Positions 13,992-22,970 of a stretch of 64,000 nt of DNA are shown here, in pieces; within the stretch, counting starts at the first letter, position 1; every line of letters starts with the position of its first letter. Origin of the DNA: an uncultured Pseudomonas sp. (GTDB taxonomy: Bacteria > Pseudomonadota > Gammaproteobacteria > Pseudomonadales > Pseudomonadaceae). The stretch spans positions 2,232,001 to 2,296,000 of the forward strand of contig NZ_OX044366.1 of the NCBI RefSeq assembly GCF_943846705.1, in the 5' to 3' direction. The notes beneath the pieces are model-generated. The model made no database searches. It saw only the letters and a program-made list of their open reading frames with translations, and was not told the origin of the DNA. Made by a program: the position numbers and the translations under genes.

Positions 13992-14483
13992 ATGCGACTA
14001 ACCACCAAAGGCCGTTACGCCGTCACCGCCATGCTTGATCTGGCGCTGCATGCTCAGCGCGGGCCGGTGTCTCTGGCTGATATCTCCGAGCGTCAGGGGA
14101 TTTCCCTGTCTTACTTGGAGCAGCTGTTCGCCAAGCTGCGTCGCGGCAATCTGGTCTCCAGTGTGCGCGGGCCTGGCGGTGGCTATCAGCTGTCGCGAGA
14201 CATGCAGGGCATTCAGGTGGCTGAAGTGATCGATGCAGTGAACGAGTCTGTTGATGCTACGCGCTGCCAAGGGCAGGGCGATTGTCACGCCGGCGATACC
14301 TGTCTGACCCACCACCTGTGGTGTGATCTCAGTCAGCAGATACACGAATTTCTCAGTGGCATCAGTCTCGCTGACTTGGTGACCCGTCGTGAAGTCCAGG
14401 AAGTTGCCCAGCGCCAGGATCAGCGCCGTTGCAATGGCAGGACGCCTTACCTGGATAAGATTGAAACGTCCGCCGTCGATTGA
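13992..14483 (+). CDS. iscR: Iron-sulfur cluster regulator IscR
   Basis: IscR is an Rrf2-family regulator that senses the iron-sulfur supply. It has the winged helix-turn-helix (residues about 1-65, with SYLEQLFAKLRRGNLV) and the cluster ligands Cys92, Cys98 and Cys104 followed by His107. Its promoter carries its own type 1 site, so it is autorepressed. The 163-residue length is normal. It leads the iscS-iscU-iscA-hscB-hscA-fdx-iscX operon. Confidence 0.97.
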   Translation: MRLTTKGRYAVTAMLDLALHAQRGPVSLADISERQGISLSYLEQLFAKLRRGNLVSSVRGPGGGYQLSRDMQGIQVAEVIDAVNESVDATRCQGQGDCHAGDTCLTHHLWCDLSQQIHEFLSGISLADLVTRREVQEVAQRQDQRRCNGRTPYLDKIETSAVD

Positions 14484-14531
14484 GCGCTAAGCGCTGGCTA
14501 GCTGGCCTGATACCTGATTAGGAGAAAGTTG

Positions 14532-15746
14532 ATGAAGTTGCCGATTTACCTCGATTATTCCGCCACCACGCCGGTTGATCCGCGTGTTGCGCAAAAAATG
14601 AGCGAATGCCTGCTGGTTGACGGTAACTTCGGTAACCCGGCGTCGCGCTCCCATGTGTTTGGCTGGAAGGCTGAAGAGGCGGTGGAGAATGCCCGTCGTC
14701 AGGTGGCCGAGTTGGTCAATGCCGATCCGCGCGAAATTGTCTGGACGTCCGGAGCTACCGAGTCCAATAACTTGGCGATCAAGGGCATTGCTGACTTCTA
14801 CAAGAGTAAAGGCAGGCACCTGATTACTTCGAAAATCGAGCACAAAGCGGTGCTCGATACCATGCGTCAACTTGAGCGCGAAGGTTTCGAGGTCACCTAT
14901 CTCGAACCCACTGAAGATGGCCTGATTACCCCGGCCATGATCGAGGCGGTGCTGCGTGAGGACACCATTCTGGTGTCGGTCATGCATGTGAATAACGAAA
15001 TCGGCACCATCAACGACATCGCGGCGATTGGCGAGCTGACCCGTTCGCGCGGCGTGTTCCTGCATGTTGATGCGGCTCAGTCCACCGGTAAGGTGGCGAT
15101 TGACCTGGGTTCGCTCAAGGTCGATCTAATGTCTTTCTCGGCGCACAAGACCTATGGCCCCAAAGGCGTCGGTGCGCTGTATGTGCGCCGTAAGCCGCGT
15201 GTGCGTCTGGAAGCCCAGACTCACGGTGGTGGCCATGAGCGCGGCATGCGTTCCGGTACCCTGGCGACCCACCAGTGTGTGGGTATGGGTGAGGCGTTCC
15301 AGATTGCCAAGGAAGAAATGGCTCAGGAAAACCAGCGCATTCTGGCCCTGCGCGATCGCTTCTTTAAGCAGGTCGATGGTCTTGAGGAGTTGTACATCAA
15401 CGGCAGCATGACGGCCCGTGTACCGCACAACCTCAACCTTAGCTTCAACTACGTTGAGGGTGAGTCGCTGATCATGGCGCTTAAGGATCTGGCCGTTTCT
15501 TCCGGCTCGGCCTGTACCTCGGCTTCGCTGGAGCCGTCCTACGTGTTGCGCGCCCTGGGCCGCAATGACGAGCTGGCACACAGTTCCATTCGCTTTACCT
15601 TCGGCCGCTTCACTACTGATGAGGAGGTCGATTACGCCGCGCAGAAGGTTTGCGAGGCGGTTACCAAGCTGCGCGAATTGTCGCCGCTGTGGGATATGTA
15701 CAAAGACGGTGTCGACATCTCCAAGATCGAGTGGGCGGCGCACTAA
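14532..15746 (+). CDS. iscS: Cysteine desulfurase IscS
   Basis: IscS takes sulfur from cysteine and passes it to IscU and other acceptors. Seen are the start MKLPIYLDYSATTPVDP, the PLP-binding Lys in SFSAHKTYGPKG and the sulfur-carrying Cys in SSGSACTSASLEPSYVL. The ATG at 14532 was chosen over the TTG at 14529; AGGAG lies about 8 bases upstream. The 404 residues match the family. Confidence 0.97.
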   Translation: MKLPIYLDYSATTPVDPRVAQKMSECLLVDGNFGNPASRSHVFGWKAEEAVENARRQVAELVNADPREIVWTSGATESNNLAIKGIADFYKSKGRHLITSKIEHKAVLDTMRQLEREGFEVTYLEPTEDGLITPAMIEAVLREDTILVSVMHVNNEIGTINDIAAIGELTRSRGVFLHVDAAQSTGKVAIDLGSLKVDLMSFSAHKTYGPKGVGALYVRRKPRVRLEAQTHGGGHERGMRSGTLATHQCVGMGEAFQIAKEEMAQENQRILALRDRFFKQVDGLEELYINGSMTARVPHNLNLSFNYVEGESLIMALKDLAVSSGSACTSASLEPSYVLRALGRNDELAHSSIRFTFGRFTTDEEVDYAAQKVCEAVTKLRELSPLWDMYKDGVDISKIEWAAH

Positions 15747-15793
15747 GTAGTCGTCGAGTAAGAACGACTCTCTGATGAGGAAGGAATACCAGC

Positions 15794-16180
15794 ATGGCTT
15801 ACAGTGAAAAGGTCATTGACCACTACGAGAACCCGCGCAACGTCGGCAAGATGGACGCGGAAGACCCAAGCGTAGGCACCGGCATGGTCGGTGCGCCAGC
15901 CTGTGGCGACGTGATGCGTCTGCAAATCAAGGTCAACGAGCAGGGCGTGATTGAAGACGCCAAGTTCAAGACCTACGGCTGCGGTTCGGCGATTGCCTCC
16001 AGCTCCCTCGCAACTGAGTGGATGAAGGGCAAGACCCTGGACGAAGCAGAAACCATCAAGAACACCCAGTTGGCCGAGGAATTGGCTCTGCCGCCGGTGA
16101 AAATTCACTGCTCAGTTCTCGCAGAAGATGCCATCAAGGCTGCTGTGCGTGACTACAAGCAGAAGAAAGGCTTGCTCTAA
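15794..16180 (+). CDS. iscU: Iron-sulfur scaffold IscU
   Basis: IscU is the scaffold on which clusters are built. Its three ligand Cys lie in GAPACGDVM, TYGCGSAIASSS and KIHCSVLAEDA. The LPPVK motif recognised by the chaperone HscA is present just before the third Cys. The protein has 128 residues. It is 47 bp after iscS and 12 bp before iscA. Confidence 0.98.
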   Translation: MAYSEKVIDHYENPRNVGKMDAEDPSVGTGMVGAPACGDVMRLQIKVNEQGVIEDAKFKTYGCGSAIASSSLATEWMKGKTLDEAETIKNTQLAEELALPPVKIHCSVLAEDAIKAAVRDYKQKKGLL

Positions 16181-16192
16181 GGAGGTATGTCG

Positions 16193-16516
16193 ATGGCTAT
16201 CAGCATGACCGAAGCAGCGGCTCAGCACGTGCGTCGCTCCCTTGACGGGCGCGGCAAGGGTGAGGGCATCCGTTTGGCTGTTCGCACCACTGGCTGTTCT
16301 GGCCTGGCTTATGTGCTGGAGTTTGTCGATGAGACCGCCGGCGAAGATCAGGTGTTCGAGAGCTTCGGGGTCAAAGTGATTATTGATCCAAAAAGCCTGG
16401 TTTACCTCGATGGCACCGAGCTGGACTTTGTTAAGGAAGGGTTGAACGAAGGCTTCAAGTTCAACAACCCAAACGTACGCGGCGAATGCGGCTGCGGCGA
16501 AAGCTTCAACATCTGA
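16193..16516 (+). CDS. iscA: Iron-sulfur assembly protein IscA
   Basis: IscA is an A-type carrier that helps pass clusters to target proteins. The conserved Cys are in RTTGCSGLAYVLEF and in GECGCGESF at the C-terminus. The second ATG (16193, MAISMTEAAAQHV) was chosen because GGAGG stands 6 bases before it; the first ATG at 16187 would have no spacing. The protein has 107 residues. Confidence 0.96.
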   Translation: MAISMTEAAAQHVRRSLDGRGKGEGIRLAVRTTGCSGLAYVLEFVDETAGEDQVFESFGVKVIIDPKSLVYLDGTELDFVKEGLNEGFKFNNPNVRGECGCGESFNI

Positions 16517-16523
16517 GGCGCCT

Positions 16524-17045
16524 GTGGGTACTCCTTGTCACTTTGCTTTGTTTGAGCTGCAGCCAGGTTTTCGTTTGGACCCGGAGTTGTTGGCCAGTCG
16601 CTACCGCGAACTGGCGCGGCAGGTTCATCCGGATCGTTTTGCTGATGCATCAGAGCGCGAACAGCGCCTGGCGCTGGAGCAGTCTGCCAGCCTCAATGAA
16701 GCCTATCGAACGCTGAAAAATGCGCCGCAGCGCGCGCGTTATCTGCTCGCGCTGAGTGGCCCGGAACTGCCGTTGGAAGTCACCGTGCAAGACCCTAGCT
16801 TTCTGCTGCAGCAGATGCAGTGGCGTGAAGAGCTGGAAGATCTGCATGACAGCGCGGATCTGGCTGGGGTTGCGCAGTTCAAGCGCCGTTTGAAAGTGGC
16901 TCAGGATGAGCTCAACGAAAGCTTTGCCGTTTGTTGGGATGATGCGACGCAGCGTGAAGAGGCCGAGCGCCTGATGCGCCGCATGCAGTTTCTCGACAAG
17001 CTCTCTCACGAGGTTCGCCAGCTGGAAGAGCGCCTCGACGATTAA
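16524..17045 (+). CDS. hscB: Co-chaperone HscB
   Basis: HscB is a J-domain protein that brings IscU to HscA and stimulates its ATPase. The J domain fills residues about 1-75 with the key HPD at about 35-37 (QVHPDRFAD). The C-terminal three-helix part binds IscU. A GTG start at 16524 is used, with GAGG 5 bases upstream. The length is 173 residues. Confidence 0.95.
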   Translation: MGTPCHFALFELQPGFRLDPELLASRYRELARQVHPDRFADASEREQRLALEQSASLNEAYRTLKNAPQRARYLLALSGPELPLEVTVQDPSFLLQQMQWREELEDLHDSADLAGVAQFKRRLKVAQDELNESFAVCWDDATQREEAERLMRRMQFLDKLSHEVRQLEERLDD

Positions 17046-17094
17046 CGCTGGTGCGCCTGTTGCGCTGCACCTGATACATAAGCATTGATTACTC

Positions 17095-18960
17095 ATGGCC
17101 TTACTGCAGATCGCTGAACCCGGACAAAGCCCCCAGCCACACCAGCGTCGGCTGGCGGTGGGGATTGATCTGGGTACCACCAATTCGCTAGTCGCCGCTG
17201 TGCGCAGCGGGCTCTCTGAACCTTTAGCTGATGCGGCTGGGCAGGTCATACTGCCGTCCGCCGTGCGCTACCACGCGGATCGAGTCGAAGTGGGCGAGGC
17301 CGCACGGGCGGCTGCCTCAGGTGATCCACTAAACACCGTGCTGTCGGTCAAGCGCCTGATGGGGCGTGGTTTGGCTGACGTTAAACAGTTGGGCGAGCAG
17401 CTGCCCTACCGCTTTGTCGGTGGTGAGTCGCACATGCCGTTCATTGATACGGTGCAGGGGCCGAAAAGCCCGGTCGAGGTTTCCGCCGATATTCTCAAAG
17501 CACTGCGTCAGCGTGCTGAGGCGACTCTGGGTGGTGAGCTGGTCGGCGCCGTGATCACCGTGCCGGCCTATTTTGACGACTCGCAGCGCCAGGCCACTAA
17601 GGATGCGGCGCGCCTGGCGGGTCTGAATGTGCTGCGCCTGCTTAACGAACCGACCGCAGCAGCGGTTGCCTATGGCCTCGATCAGCACGCCGAAGGTGTG
17701 GTGGCGATTTATGACCTGGGTGGCGGTACCTTCGATATTTCCGTGCTGCGCCTGACCGGCGGCGTGTTTGAAGTGCTCGCCACCGGCGGCGATAGCGCCC
17801 TGGGTGGTGATGACTTTGATTACGCCATCGCCGGCTGGATTGTGCAGCAGGCAGGCGTATCAGCTGATCTCGATCCGGGTCAGCAGCGCCTGTTGCTGCA
17901 GGCAGCCTGCGCCGCCAAGGAAGCCTTGACCAATAGCGATGTGGCTACGCTCAATTATGCTGGCTGGCAGGGGCAGTTGAGTCGTGGGCAGCTTGATGCG
18001 TTGATCGAGCCGATGGTTGCGCGCAGTCTCAAGGCTTGCCGCCGCGCCGTACGCGATGCCGGTATTGAGCTGGAAGAAGTTGAGGCGGTGGTCATGGTCG
18101 GCGGCTCGACCCGCGTGCCGCGTGTGCGTCAGGCGGTCGCCGAGCTGTTCGCCCGTGAGCCGTTGGCCGATATTGACCCCGATCAGGTGGTGGCCATTGG
18201 TGCGGCGATCCAGGCGGATGCTCTGGCGGGTAACAAGCGTGGTGATGGCGAAGAGCTGCTACTGCTGGACGTGATTCCGCTGTCGCTGGGGCTGGAGACC
18301 ATGGGTGGGCTGATGGAGAAGGTGATTCCGCGTAATACCACCATCCCCGTGGCTCGCGCTCAGGACTTCACCACTTATAAAGACGGCCAAACGGCCATGA
18401 TGATCCATGTGCTGCAGGGTGAGCGCGAGCTGATCAGCGACTGTCGTTCTCTGGCGCGTTTCGAGTTGCGCGGTATTCCGCCGATGGTTGCTGGTGCGGC
18501 GAAGATCCGCGTGACCTTTCAGGTTGATGCCGACGGCCTGCTCAGCGTGTCGGCCCTTGAGCTGGCATCGGGTGTCGAGGCGAGTATCCAGGTCAAGCCG
18601 TCCTATGGCCTGACTGATGGCGAAATCGCCCGCATGCTGCAGGATTCCTTCAAAAATGCGGGTGATGACAAGGTGGCGCGCGTGTTGCGCGAGCAGCAAG
18701 TCGATGCTCAGCGTCTGTTGGAGGCGGTTGAGGCCGCATTGCTGGCCGATGGTGAGCGCTTGCTGGATGCCGATGAGCGCCTGGCCATCGAAGCGCAGAT
18801 GCAGCAATTACGAGAGTGCATGGCGGCCAGTGATGGCTTGGCCATTGAGCAGCACACTAAGCGATTGACCCAGATAACCGATGCCTTCGCGGCGCGTCGT
18901 CTGGATGCCACGGTCAAAGCCTCGCTGGCTGGCCGTAGTCTTGATGAGATTGAGGAATAA
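17095..18960 (+). CDS. hscA: Hsp70-type chaperone HscA
   Basis: HscA is the specialised Hsp70 that releases clusters from IscU. It shows the ATPase motifs VGIDLGTTNSLVA, VITVPAYFDDSQRQATKDAA, YDLGGGTFDISVLRL and VGGSTRVPRVRQAV, followed by the substrate-binding domain. The length, 621 residues, is typical. It ends 2 bp before fdx. Confidence 0.97.
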   Translation: MALLQIAEPGQSPQPHQRRLAVGIDLGTTNSLVAAVRSGLSEPLADAAGQVILPSAVRYHADRVEVGEAARAAASGDPLNTVLSVKRLMGRGLADVKQLGEQLPYRFVGGESHMPFIDTVQGPKSPVEVSADILKALRQRAEATLGGELVGAVITVPAYFDDSQRQATKDAARLAGLNVLRLLNEPTAAAVAYGLDQHAEGVVAIYDLGGGTFDISVLRLTGGVFEVLATGGDSALGGDDFDYAIAGWIVQQAGVSADLDPGQQRLLLQAACAAKEALTNSDVATLNYAGWQGQLSRGQLDALIEPMVARSLKACRRAVRDAGIELEEVEAVVMVGGSTRVPRVRQAVAELFAREPLADIDPDQVVAIGAAIQADALAGNKRGDGEELLLLDVIPLSLGLETMGGLMEKVIPRNTTIPVARAQDFTTYKDGQTAMMIHVLQGERELISDCRSLARFELRGIPPMVAGAAKIRVTFQVDADGLLSVSALELASGVEASIQVKPSYGLTDGEIARMLQDSFKNAGDDKVARVLREQQVDAQRLLEAVEAALLADGERLLDADERLAIEAQMQQLRECMAASDGLAIEQHTKRLTQITDAFAARRLDATVKASLAGRSLDEIEE

Positions 18961-18962
18961 GC

Positions 18963-19304
18963 ATGCCGCAGATTATCTTTCTGCCCCACGCTGTACTGTG
19001 CCCGGAAGGCTTGGTAATTGAAGTTGCACCTGGTACTTCGGTGCTTGAAGTGGCCCATGAGCATCACATCGAGATCGAAAGTGCCTGCGGTGGTGTCTGT
19101 GCGTGTACCACTTGCCACTGCATTATCCGCGAAGGCTTTGCTTCGCTCGCCGAGGCCGACGAGCTGGAAGAGGACATGCTCGACAAGGCTTGGGGGCTGG
19201 AGGCGCAGTCGCGCCTGTCCTGTCAGGCGGTTGTCGGCACTGAAGACCTGACGGTCGAAATTCCTAAATACTCGCTCAATCATGCCGCCGAAGCGCCGCA
19301 TTGA
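18963..19304 (+). CDS. fdx: [2Fe-2S] ferredoxin of the isc operon
   Basis: This adrenodoxin-type ferredoxin supplies electrons for cluster assembly. The ligands follow the CX5CX2C...C pattern in ESACGGVCACTTCHCI and LSCQAVVG. The protein has 113 residues and ends 14 bp before iscX. Confidence 0.96.
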   Translation: MPQIIFLPHAVLCPEGLVIEVAPGTSVLEVAHEHHIEIESACGGVCACTTCHCIIREGFASLAEADELEEDMLDKAWGLEAQSRLSCQAVVGTEDLTVEIPKYSLNHAAEAPH

Positions 19305-19318
19305 TTCAAGGAGCCGTT

Positions 19319-19519
19319 ATGACTTTGAAATGGGTTGATGTGCTGGAAATCGCTATTCAGTTGGCCGAATCCAAGCCTGATGTGGATCCGCGTTATGTGA
19401 ATTTCGTCGATTTGCACAAGTGGATTCTGGCATTGCCGGAATTCAGTGACGACCCGGCGCGCGGCGGCGAGAAGGTGCTGGAGGCCGTTCAGGCCGCCTG
19501 GATCGAAGAAGCCGACTGA
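19319..19519 (+). CDS. iscX: IscX protein
   Basis: IscX is a small acidic protein that binds IscS and iron and slows cluster assembly. The 66-residue sequence shows LKWVDVLEIAIQL, DPRYVNFVDLHKWI and the C-terminal VQAAWIEEAD. The ATG at 19319 follows AAGGAG by 6 bases. An earlier in-frame start at 19301 would overlap fdx and lacks a ribosome site. It closes the isc operon. Confidence 0.95.
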   Translation: MTLKWVDVLEIAIQLAESKPDVDPRYVNFVDLHKWILALPEFSDDPARGGEKVLEAVQAAWIEEAD

Positions 19520-19551
19520 GTCAGCCCTGTACGCTGTTAGGCAATCCCTAT

Positions 19552-19581
19552 AAACCCGCGTATAATTCGCGGGTTTAATTT
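19552..19581 (+). terminator. Terminator after iscX whose loop carries a TATAAT box
   Basis: AAACCCGCG (19552-19560) pairs perfectly with CGCGGGTTT (19568-19576), followed by AATTTTT. The 7-base loop is TATAATT, so a perfect -10 box for ndk sits in the terminator. A -35 box at the right distance is weak (TAGGCA at 19538-19543). Confidence 0.75.
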
Positions 19582-19612
19582 TTCGCTTTAATCACTGTTC
19601 CTGGAGTTTCAC

Positions 19613-20044
19613 ATGGCTGTTCAACGCACTTTCTCCATCATCAAGCCTGACGCTGTTGCTAAAAACGTTATCGGCGAAATCACCAGCCGTTTCGAAAAAG
19701 CCGGCCTGCGCGTCGTTGCTTCGAAGATGGTTCAGCTGTCCGAGCGCGAAGCTGCTGGCTTCTACGCTGAGCACAGCGAGCGTGGCTTCTTCAAGGATCT
19801 GGTTGCATTCATGACTTCTGGTCCAGTTATCGTTCAGGTTCTGGAAGGCGAAAACGCTGTTCTGGCTAATCGCGAGCTGATGGGCGCTACCAACCCAAAA
19901 GAAGCTGCTGCCGGCACCATCCGTGCTGATTTCGCCGTTTCCATCGACGAAAACGCTGTACACGGTTCTGACTCCGAAGCGTCGGCTGCTCGCGAAATTG
20001 CTTACTTCTTCGCGGCCACTGAAGTTTGCGCTCGCATTCGCTAA
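19613..20044 (+). CDS. ndk: Nucleoside diphosphate kinase
   Basis: Ndk balances nucleoside triphosphates through a phospho-His. The active-site His lies in ENAVHGSDS near residue 117, and the N-terminal VQRTFSIIKPDAVAKNVIG is typical. The protein has 143 residues. Its codons are strongly biased to C/T-ending preferred codons, as in highly expressed genes. It has its own promoter region and sits 24 bp before rlmN. Confidence 0.97.
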   Translation: MAVQRTFSIIKPDAVAKNVIGEITSRFEKAGLRVVASKMVQLSEREAAGFYAEHSERGFFKDLVAFMTSGPVIVQVLEGENAVLANRELMGATNPKEAAAGTIRADFAVSIDENAVHGSDSEASAAREIAYFFAATEVCARIR

Positions 20045-20068
20045 GCGAATTTGAGTGAGGGTGAAACC

Positions 20069-21217
20069 ATGATCGCATCGACCGGTAAAACTAATCTGTT
20101 GGGTCTGACCCAGGCAGAAATGGAACAATTCTTCGAACATATCGGGGAAAAACGTTTCCGCGCCGGTCAGTTGATGAAGTGGATTCACCACTTTGGTGTC
20201 GATGATTTCGACGCCATGAGTAACGTCAGCAAGGCCTTGCGCGAAAAGCTCAAGGCCTGTGCTGAAATCCGCGGCCCGGAAGTGGTCAGCGAAGATATTT
20301 CCACTGATGGCACACGCAAGTGGGTAGTGCGGGTGGCGTCAGGCAGTTGTGTCGAAACCGTGTATATCCCCCAGGGCTCGCGCGGCACCTTGTGTGTCTC
20401 GTCGCAGGCTGGCTGTGCGCTGGATTGCAGTTTCTGCTCAACCGGTAAACAAGGCTTTAATAGCGATCTCACTGCCGCCGAAGTGATCGGCCAGGTGTGG
20501 ATTGCCAACAAGTCGTTTGGCAGTGTCCCGGCTAAAGTCGACCGTGCCATCACCAACGTGGTGATGATGGGCATGGGTGAGCCATTGCTGAACTTTGACA
20601 ATGTCGTCGCCGCCATGAAAATCATGATGGACGACCTCGGCTATGGCATCTCCAAGCGCAAGGTGACCCTGTCGACCTCGGGCGTGGTGCCGATGATCGA
20701 TAAGCTGGGCGAAGTGATTGATGTGTCGCTGGCCTTGTCGCTGCATGCGCCGAATGATGAGCTGCGTAGCCAGTTGGTACCAATCAACAAGAAGTACCCG
20801 CTGGAAATGCTCTTGGCCGCGTGTAAGCGTTATGTTTCGCGGCTTGGCGAGAAACGCGTGCTGACCATCGAATACACCCTGCTCAAGGATGTGAACGATA
20901 AGATTGAGCACGCTGAGGAAATGATCGCACTTCTCAAAGATGTGCCTTGCAAGATCAACCTGATTCCGTTTAATCCCTTCCCCCACTCGGGCTATGAGCG
21001 GCCGAGTAACAATGCGATTCGCCGCTTCCAGGACCTGCTGCATAAGGCCGGGCACAATGTCACCGTGCGCACCACGCGGGGCGAGGACATTGACGCAGCC
21101 TGTGGCCAGTTGGTTGGTCAGGTAATGGACCGTACCCGCCGAAGTGAGCGTTACATCGCTGTGCGTGAGTTGAGTAGCGAGGCAGAAACGCCGAGTTCCG
21201 CCGCCAATCGAACTTAA
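20069..21217 (+). CDS. rlmN: 23S rRNA/tRNA adenine-C2 methyltransferase RlmN
   Basis: RlmN is a radical-SAM enzyme that methylates A2503 of 23S rRNA and A37 of some tRNAs. The cluster motif CxxxCxxC is in GCALDCSFCSTGKQG, and the C-terminal catalytic Cys is in DIDAACGQLVGQ. The ATG at 20069 (MIASTGKTNLLGL) was chosen over an upstream TTG, giving 382 residues as expected; GAGGGTG lies just upstream. Confidence 0.96.
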   Translation: MIASTGKTNLLGLTQAEMEQFFEHIGEKRFRAGQLMKWIHHFGVDDFDAMSNVSKALREKLKACAEIRGPEVVSEDISTDGTRKWVVRVASGSCVETVYIPQGSRGTLCVSSQAGCALDCSFCSTGKQGFNSDLTAAEVIGQVWIANKSFGSVPAKVDRAITNVVMMGMGEPLLNFDNVVAAMKIMMDDLGYGISKRKVTLSTSGVVPMIDKLGEVIDVSLALSLHAPNDELRSQLVPINKKYPLEMLLAACKRYVSRLGEKRVLTIEYTLLKDVNDKIEHAEEMIALLKDVPCKINLIPFNPFPHSGYERPSNNAIRRFQDLLHKAGHNVTVRTTRGEDIDAACGQLVGQVMDRTRRSERYIAVRELSSEAETPSSAANRT

Positions 21218-21230
21218 GGGGAGGATACCC

Positions 21231-21989
21231 ATGACCTTGCGTCCCGCGTCATTGCTGTTGGCCGCTAGTCTGTTAGCCGGTTGTGTCACAACCGGTAGTG
21301 TTGATCCGATGAAAACCGATAAGGGCCGCGACGAGGCCCGTGATGCCTATGTTCAGTTGGGCATAGGCTACCTGCAGCAAGGTCAGACTGGGCGTGCCAA
21401 AGTGCCGCTGAAGAAGGCCCTGGAGCTCGACTCCTCCAATGCCGATGCACACGCCGCGCTGGCCTTGGCGTTCCAGATAGAAATGGAACCCAAACTGGCG
21501 GATGAGCACTTTCGTAAGGCTATTTCGCAGCGCCGTGACGATGCTCGCTTGCTGAATAACTACGGCAGTTTCCTGTTCGAACAACAGCGTTATCAGGAAG
21601 CACTTGAGCGTTACCTGGAAGCGGCTCAGGACAATCTCTACCCTGAGCGTTCACGGGTTTTTGAAAACCTTGGGTTGACCGCGCAGCAGTTGAACCAGCC
21701 TGAACAGGCCAAGGCGTATTTCGAGCGCTCGCTGCGCTTGAACAGCCGCCAGCCGCGCGCGTTGATGGAGATGGCGCAGCTGTCCTATGAGGACAAGCAG
21801 TTCGTCCCAGCCCGGAGCTATTACGAGGGCTACCTAACCTTGGCGCCGCAGACTGCGCGTAGCTTGTTGTTAGGGGCGCGGTTAGCGAAGATTTTCGATG
21901 AGCGCAACAAAGCTGCGAGCCTCGGCTTGCAATTGAAGCGACTTTATCCGGGCACGCCGGAATATCAGCAATACCTGTCGGAGCAATAA
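21231..21989 (+). CDS. pilF: Type IV pilus assembly lipoprotein PilF (PilW)
   Basis: PilF is the outer-membrane lipoprotein that places the PilQ secretin. A signal peptide ends in the lipobox LLAGC at residues about 15-19. The rest is a row of TPR repeats (AYVQLGIGYLQQGQTGRAKV, ADAHAALALAFQ, ARLLNNYGSFLFEQQRYQEA and more). The protein has 252 residues. Its stop overlaps the rodZ start (TAATG). Confidence 0.95.
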   Translation: MTLRPASLLLAASLLAGCVTTGSVDPMKTDKGRDEARDAYVQLGIGYLQQGQTGRAKVPLKKALELDSSNADAHAALALAFQIEMEPKLADEHFRKAISQRRDDARLLNNYGSFLFEQQRYQEALERYLEAAQDNLYPERSRVFENLGLTAQQLNQPEQAKAYFERSLRLNSRQPRALMEMAQLSYEDKQFVPARSYYEGYLTLAPQTARSLLLGARLAKIFDERNKAASLGLQLKRLYPGTPEYQQYLSEQ

Positions 21990-22969
21990 TGAAAGCGGCG
22001 CAACCTGAAGTGCTAGCAGTTTCCCGCGTCAATCCGGGCGATACATTGCGCGAGGCTCGCGAGGGTCGCGGCTGGACTATCGCCGAAGTCGCTGCACAGT
22101 TGAATTTGACCTCGCAGCGCTTGAGTCAGGTCGAGCAAGGTGCTTTTGACAAGCTGCCTGGGCATACCTTTGCCCGCGGTTATGTGCGGGCCTATGCCAA
22201 GTTGCTGGAGCTCGATCAGAATCGTCTGGTACTGGAGTTCGATCAGTTCACCGGTAGCGATGCCGCTGGCAGCAGTGTGCACAGTCTTGGGCGCATTGAA
22301 GGGCCGGTAAGGTACTCACAGCGCATTCTGCGCATGGTCAGTTTTGTGTTGTTGCTCGCGCTGGCCGGTTTGAGCTTCTTCTGGTGGCAGGAGAAGGCCG
22401 AGCGCCAAGCAGAAGACCTCGCCACGACCAGTCTTGAGCATGTAGAAGTAGATGGCGCCGACGGCACCACACAGATTCACCCGCTGGAAGAGCCGGAAGA
22501 TCAGGCGGTGGAAGCGGCCCAAATGGACGCGGAAACGGCCTTGCCGTTGCCTGAAGGCACGCCCGTAATGCCAGCTGCTAACGCTGATGAAGCGGCAGCG
22601 GTGGATGTGCAGGCACAAGCACCGCTTGTTCCAACCGTCGCAGCTGCAGCGCCGGTTGTGCAGGTTGCGGCAGAGGCATTGCCTGCTGCCCCGGTTGCAA
22701 CCGCTCCGGTGCAGGTTGCCGCAGGCGAAGCGGTTGTCAGCTTGAGCTTTATTGCCGATTGCTGGACGCAGCTGACTGATGCCAATGGCAAGGTGCTGTT
22801 CAGCGCCCTGAAACGCAAAGGCGATAGCCTGCAGGTGACTGGCAAGGCTCCGCTGGAACTACGCCTGGGTTATGCCCGAGGTGCGCAGGTCAGCCTCAAT
22901 GGCAGTCCGGTCGATGTTGCGCCTTTTATCTCAGGTGAAACGGCGCGTCTGAAGTTGGGTGGGCAGTAA
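21989..22969 (+). CDS. rodZ: Cell-shape protein RodZ
   Basis: RodZ links MreB to the cell-wall elongation machine. The N-terminal helix-turn-helix (residues about 14-75, LREAREGRGWTIAEVAAQLN) binds MreB. One membrane span (about 112-130, SFVLLLALAGLSFFWW) follows, then a long Ala/Pro/Val-rich periplasmic linker and a C-terminal DUF4115 domain (AVVSLSFIADCWTQLTDANG). The protein has 326 residues. It overlaps pilF by 1 bp and ends 1 bp before ispG. Confidence 0.93.
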   Translation: MKAAQPEVLAVSRVNPGDTLREAREGRGWTIAEVAAQLNLTSQRLSQVEQGAFDKLPGHTFARGYVRAYAKLLELDQNRLVLEFDQFTGSDAAGSSVHSLGRIEGPVRYSQRILRMVSFVLLLALAGLSFFWWQEKAERQAEDLATTSLEHVEVDGADGTTQIHPLEEPEDQAVEAAQMDAETALPLPEGTPVMPAANADEAAAVDVQAQAPLVPTVAAAAPVVQVAAEALPAAPVATAPVQVAAGEAVVSLSFIADCWTQLTDANGKVLFSALKRKGDSLQVTGKAPLELRLGYARGAQVSLNGSPVDVAPFISGETARLKLGGQ

Positions 22970-22970
22970 T

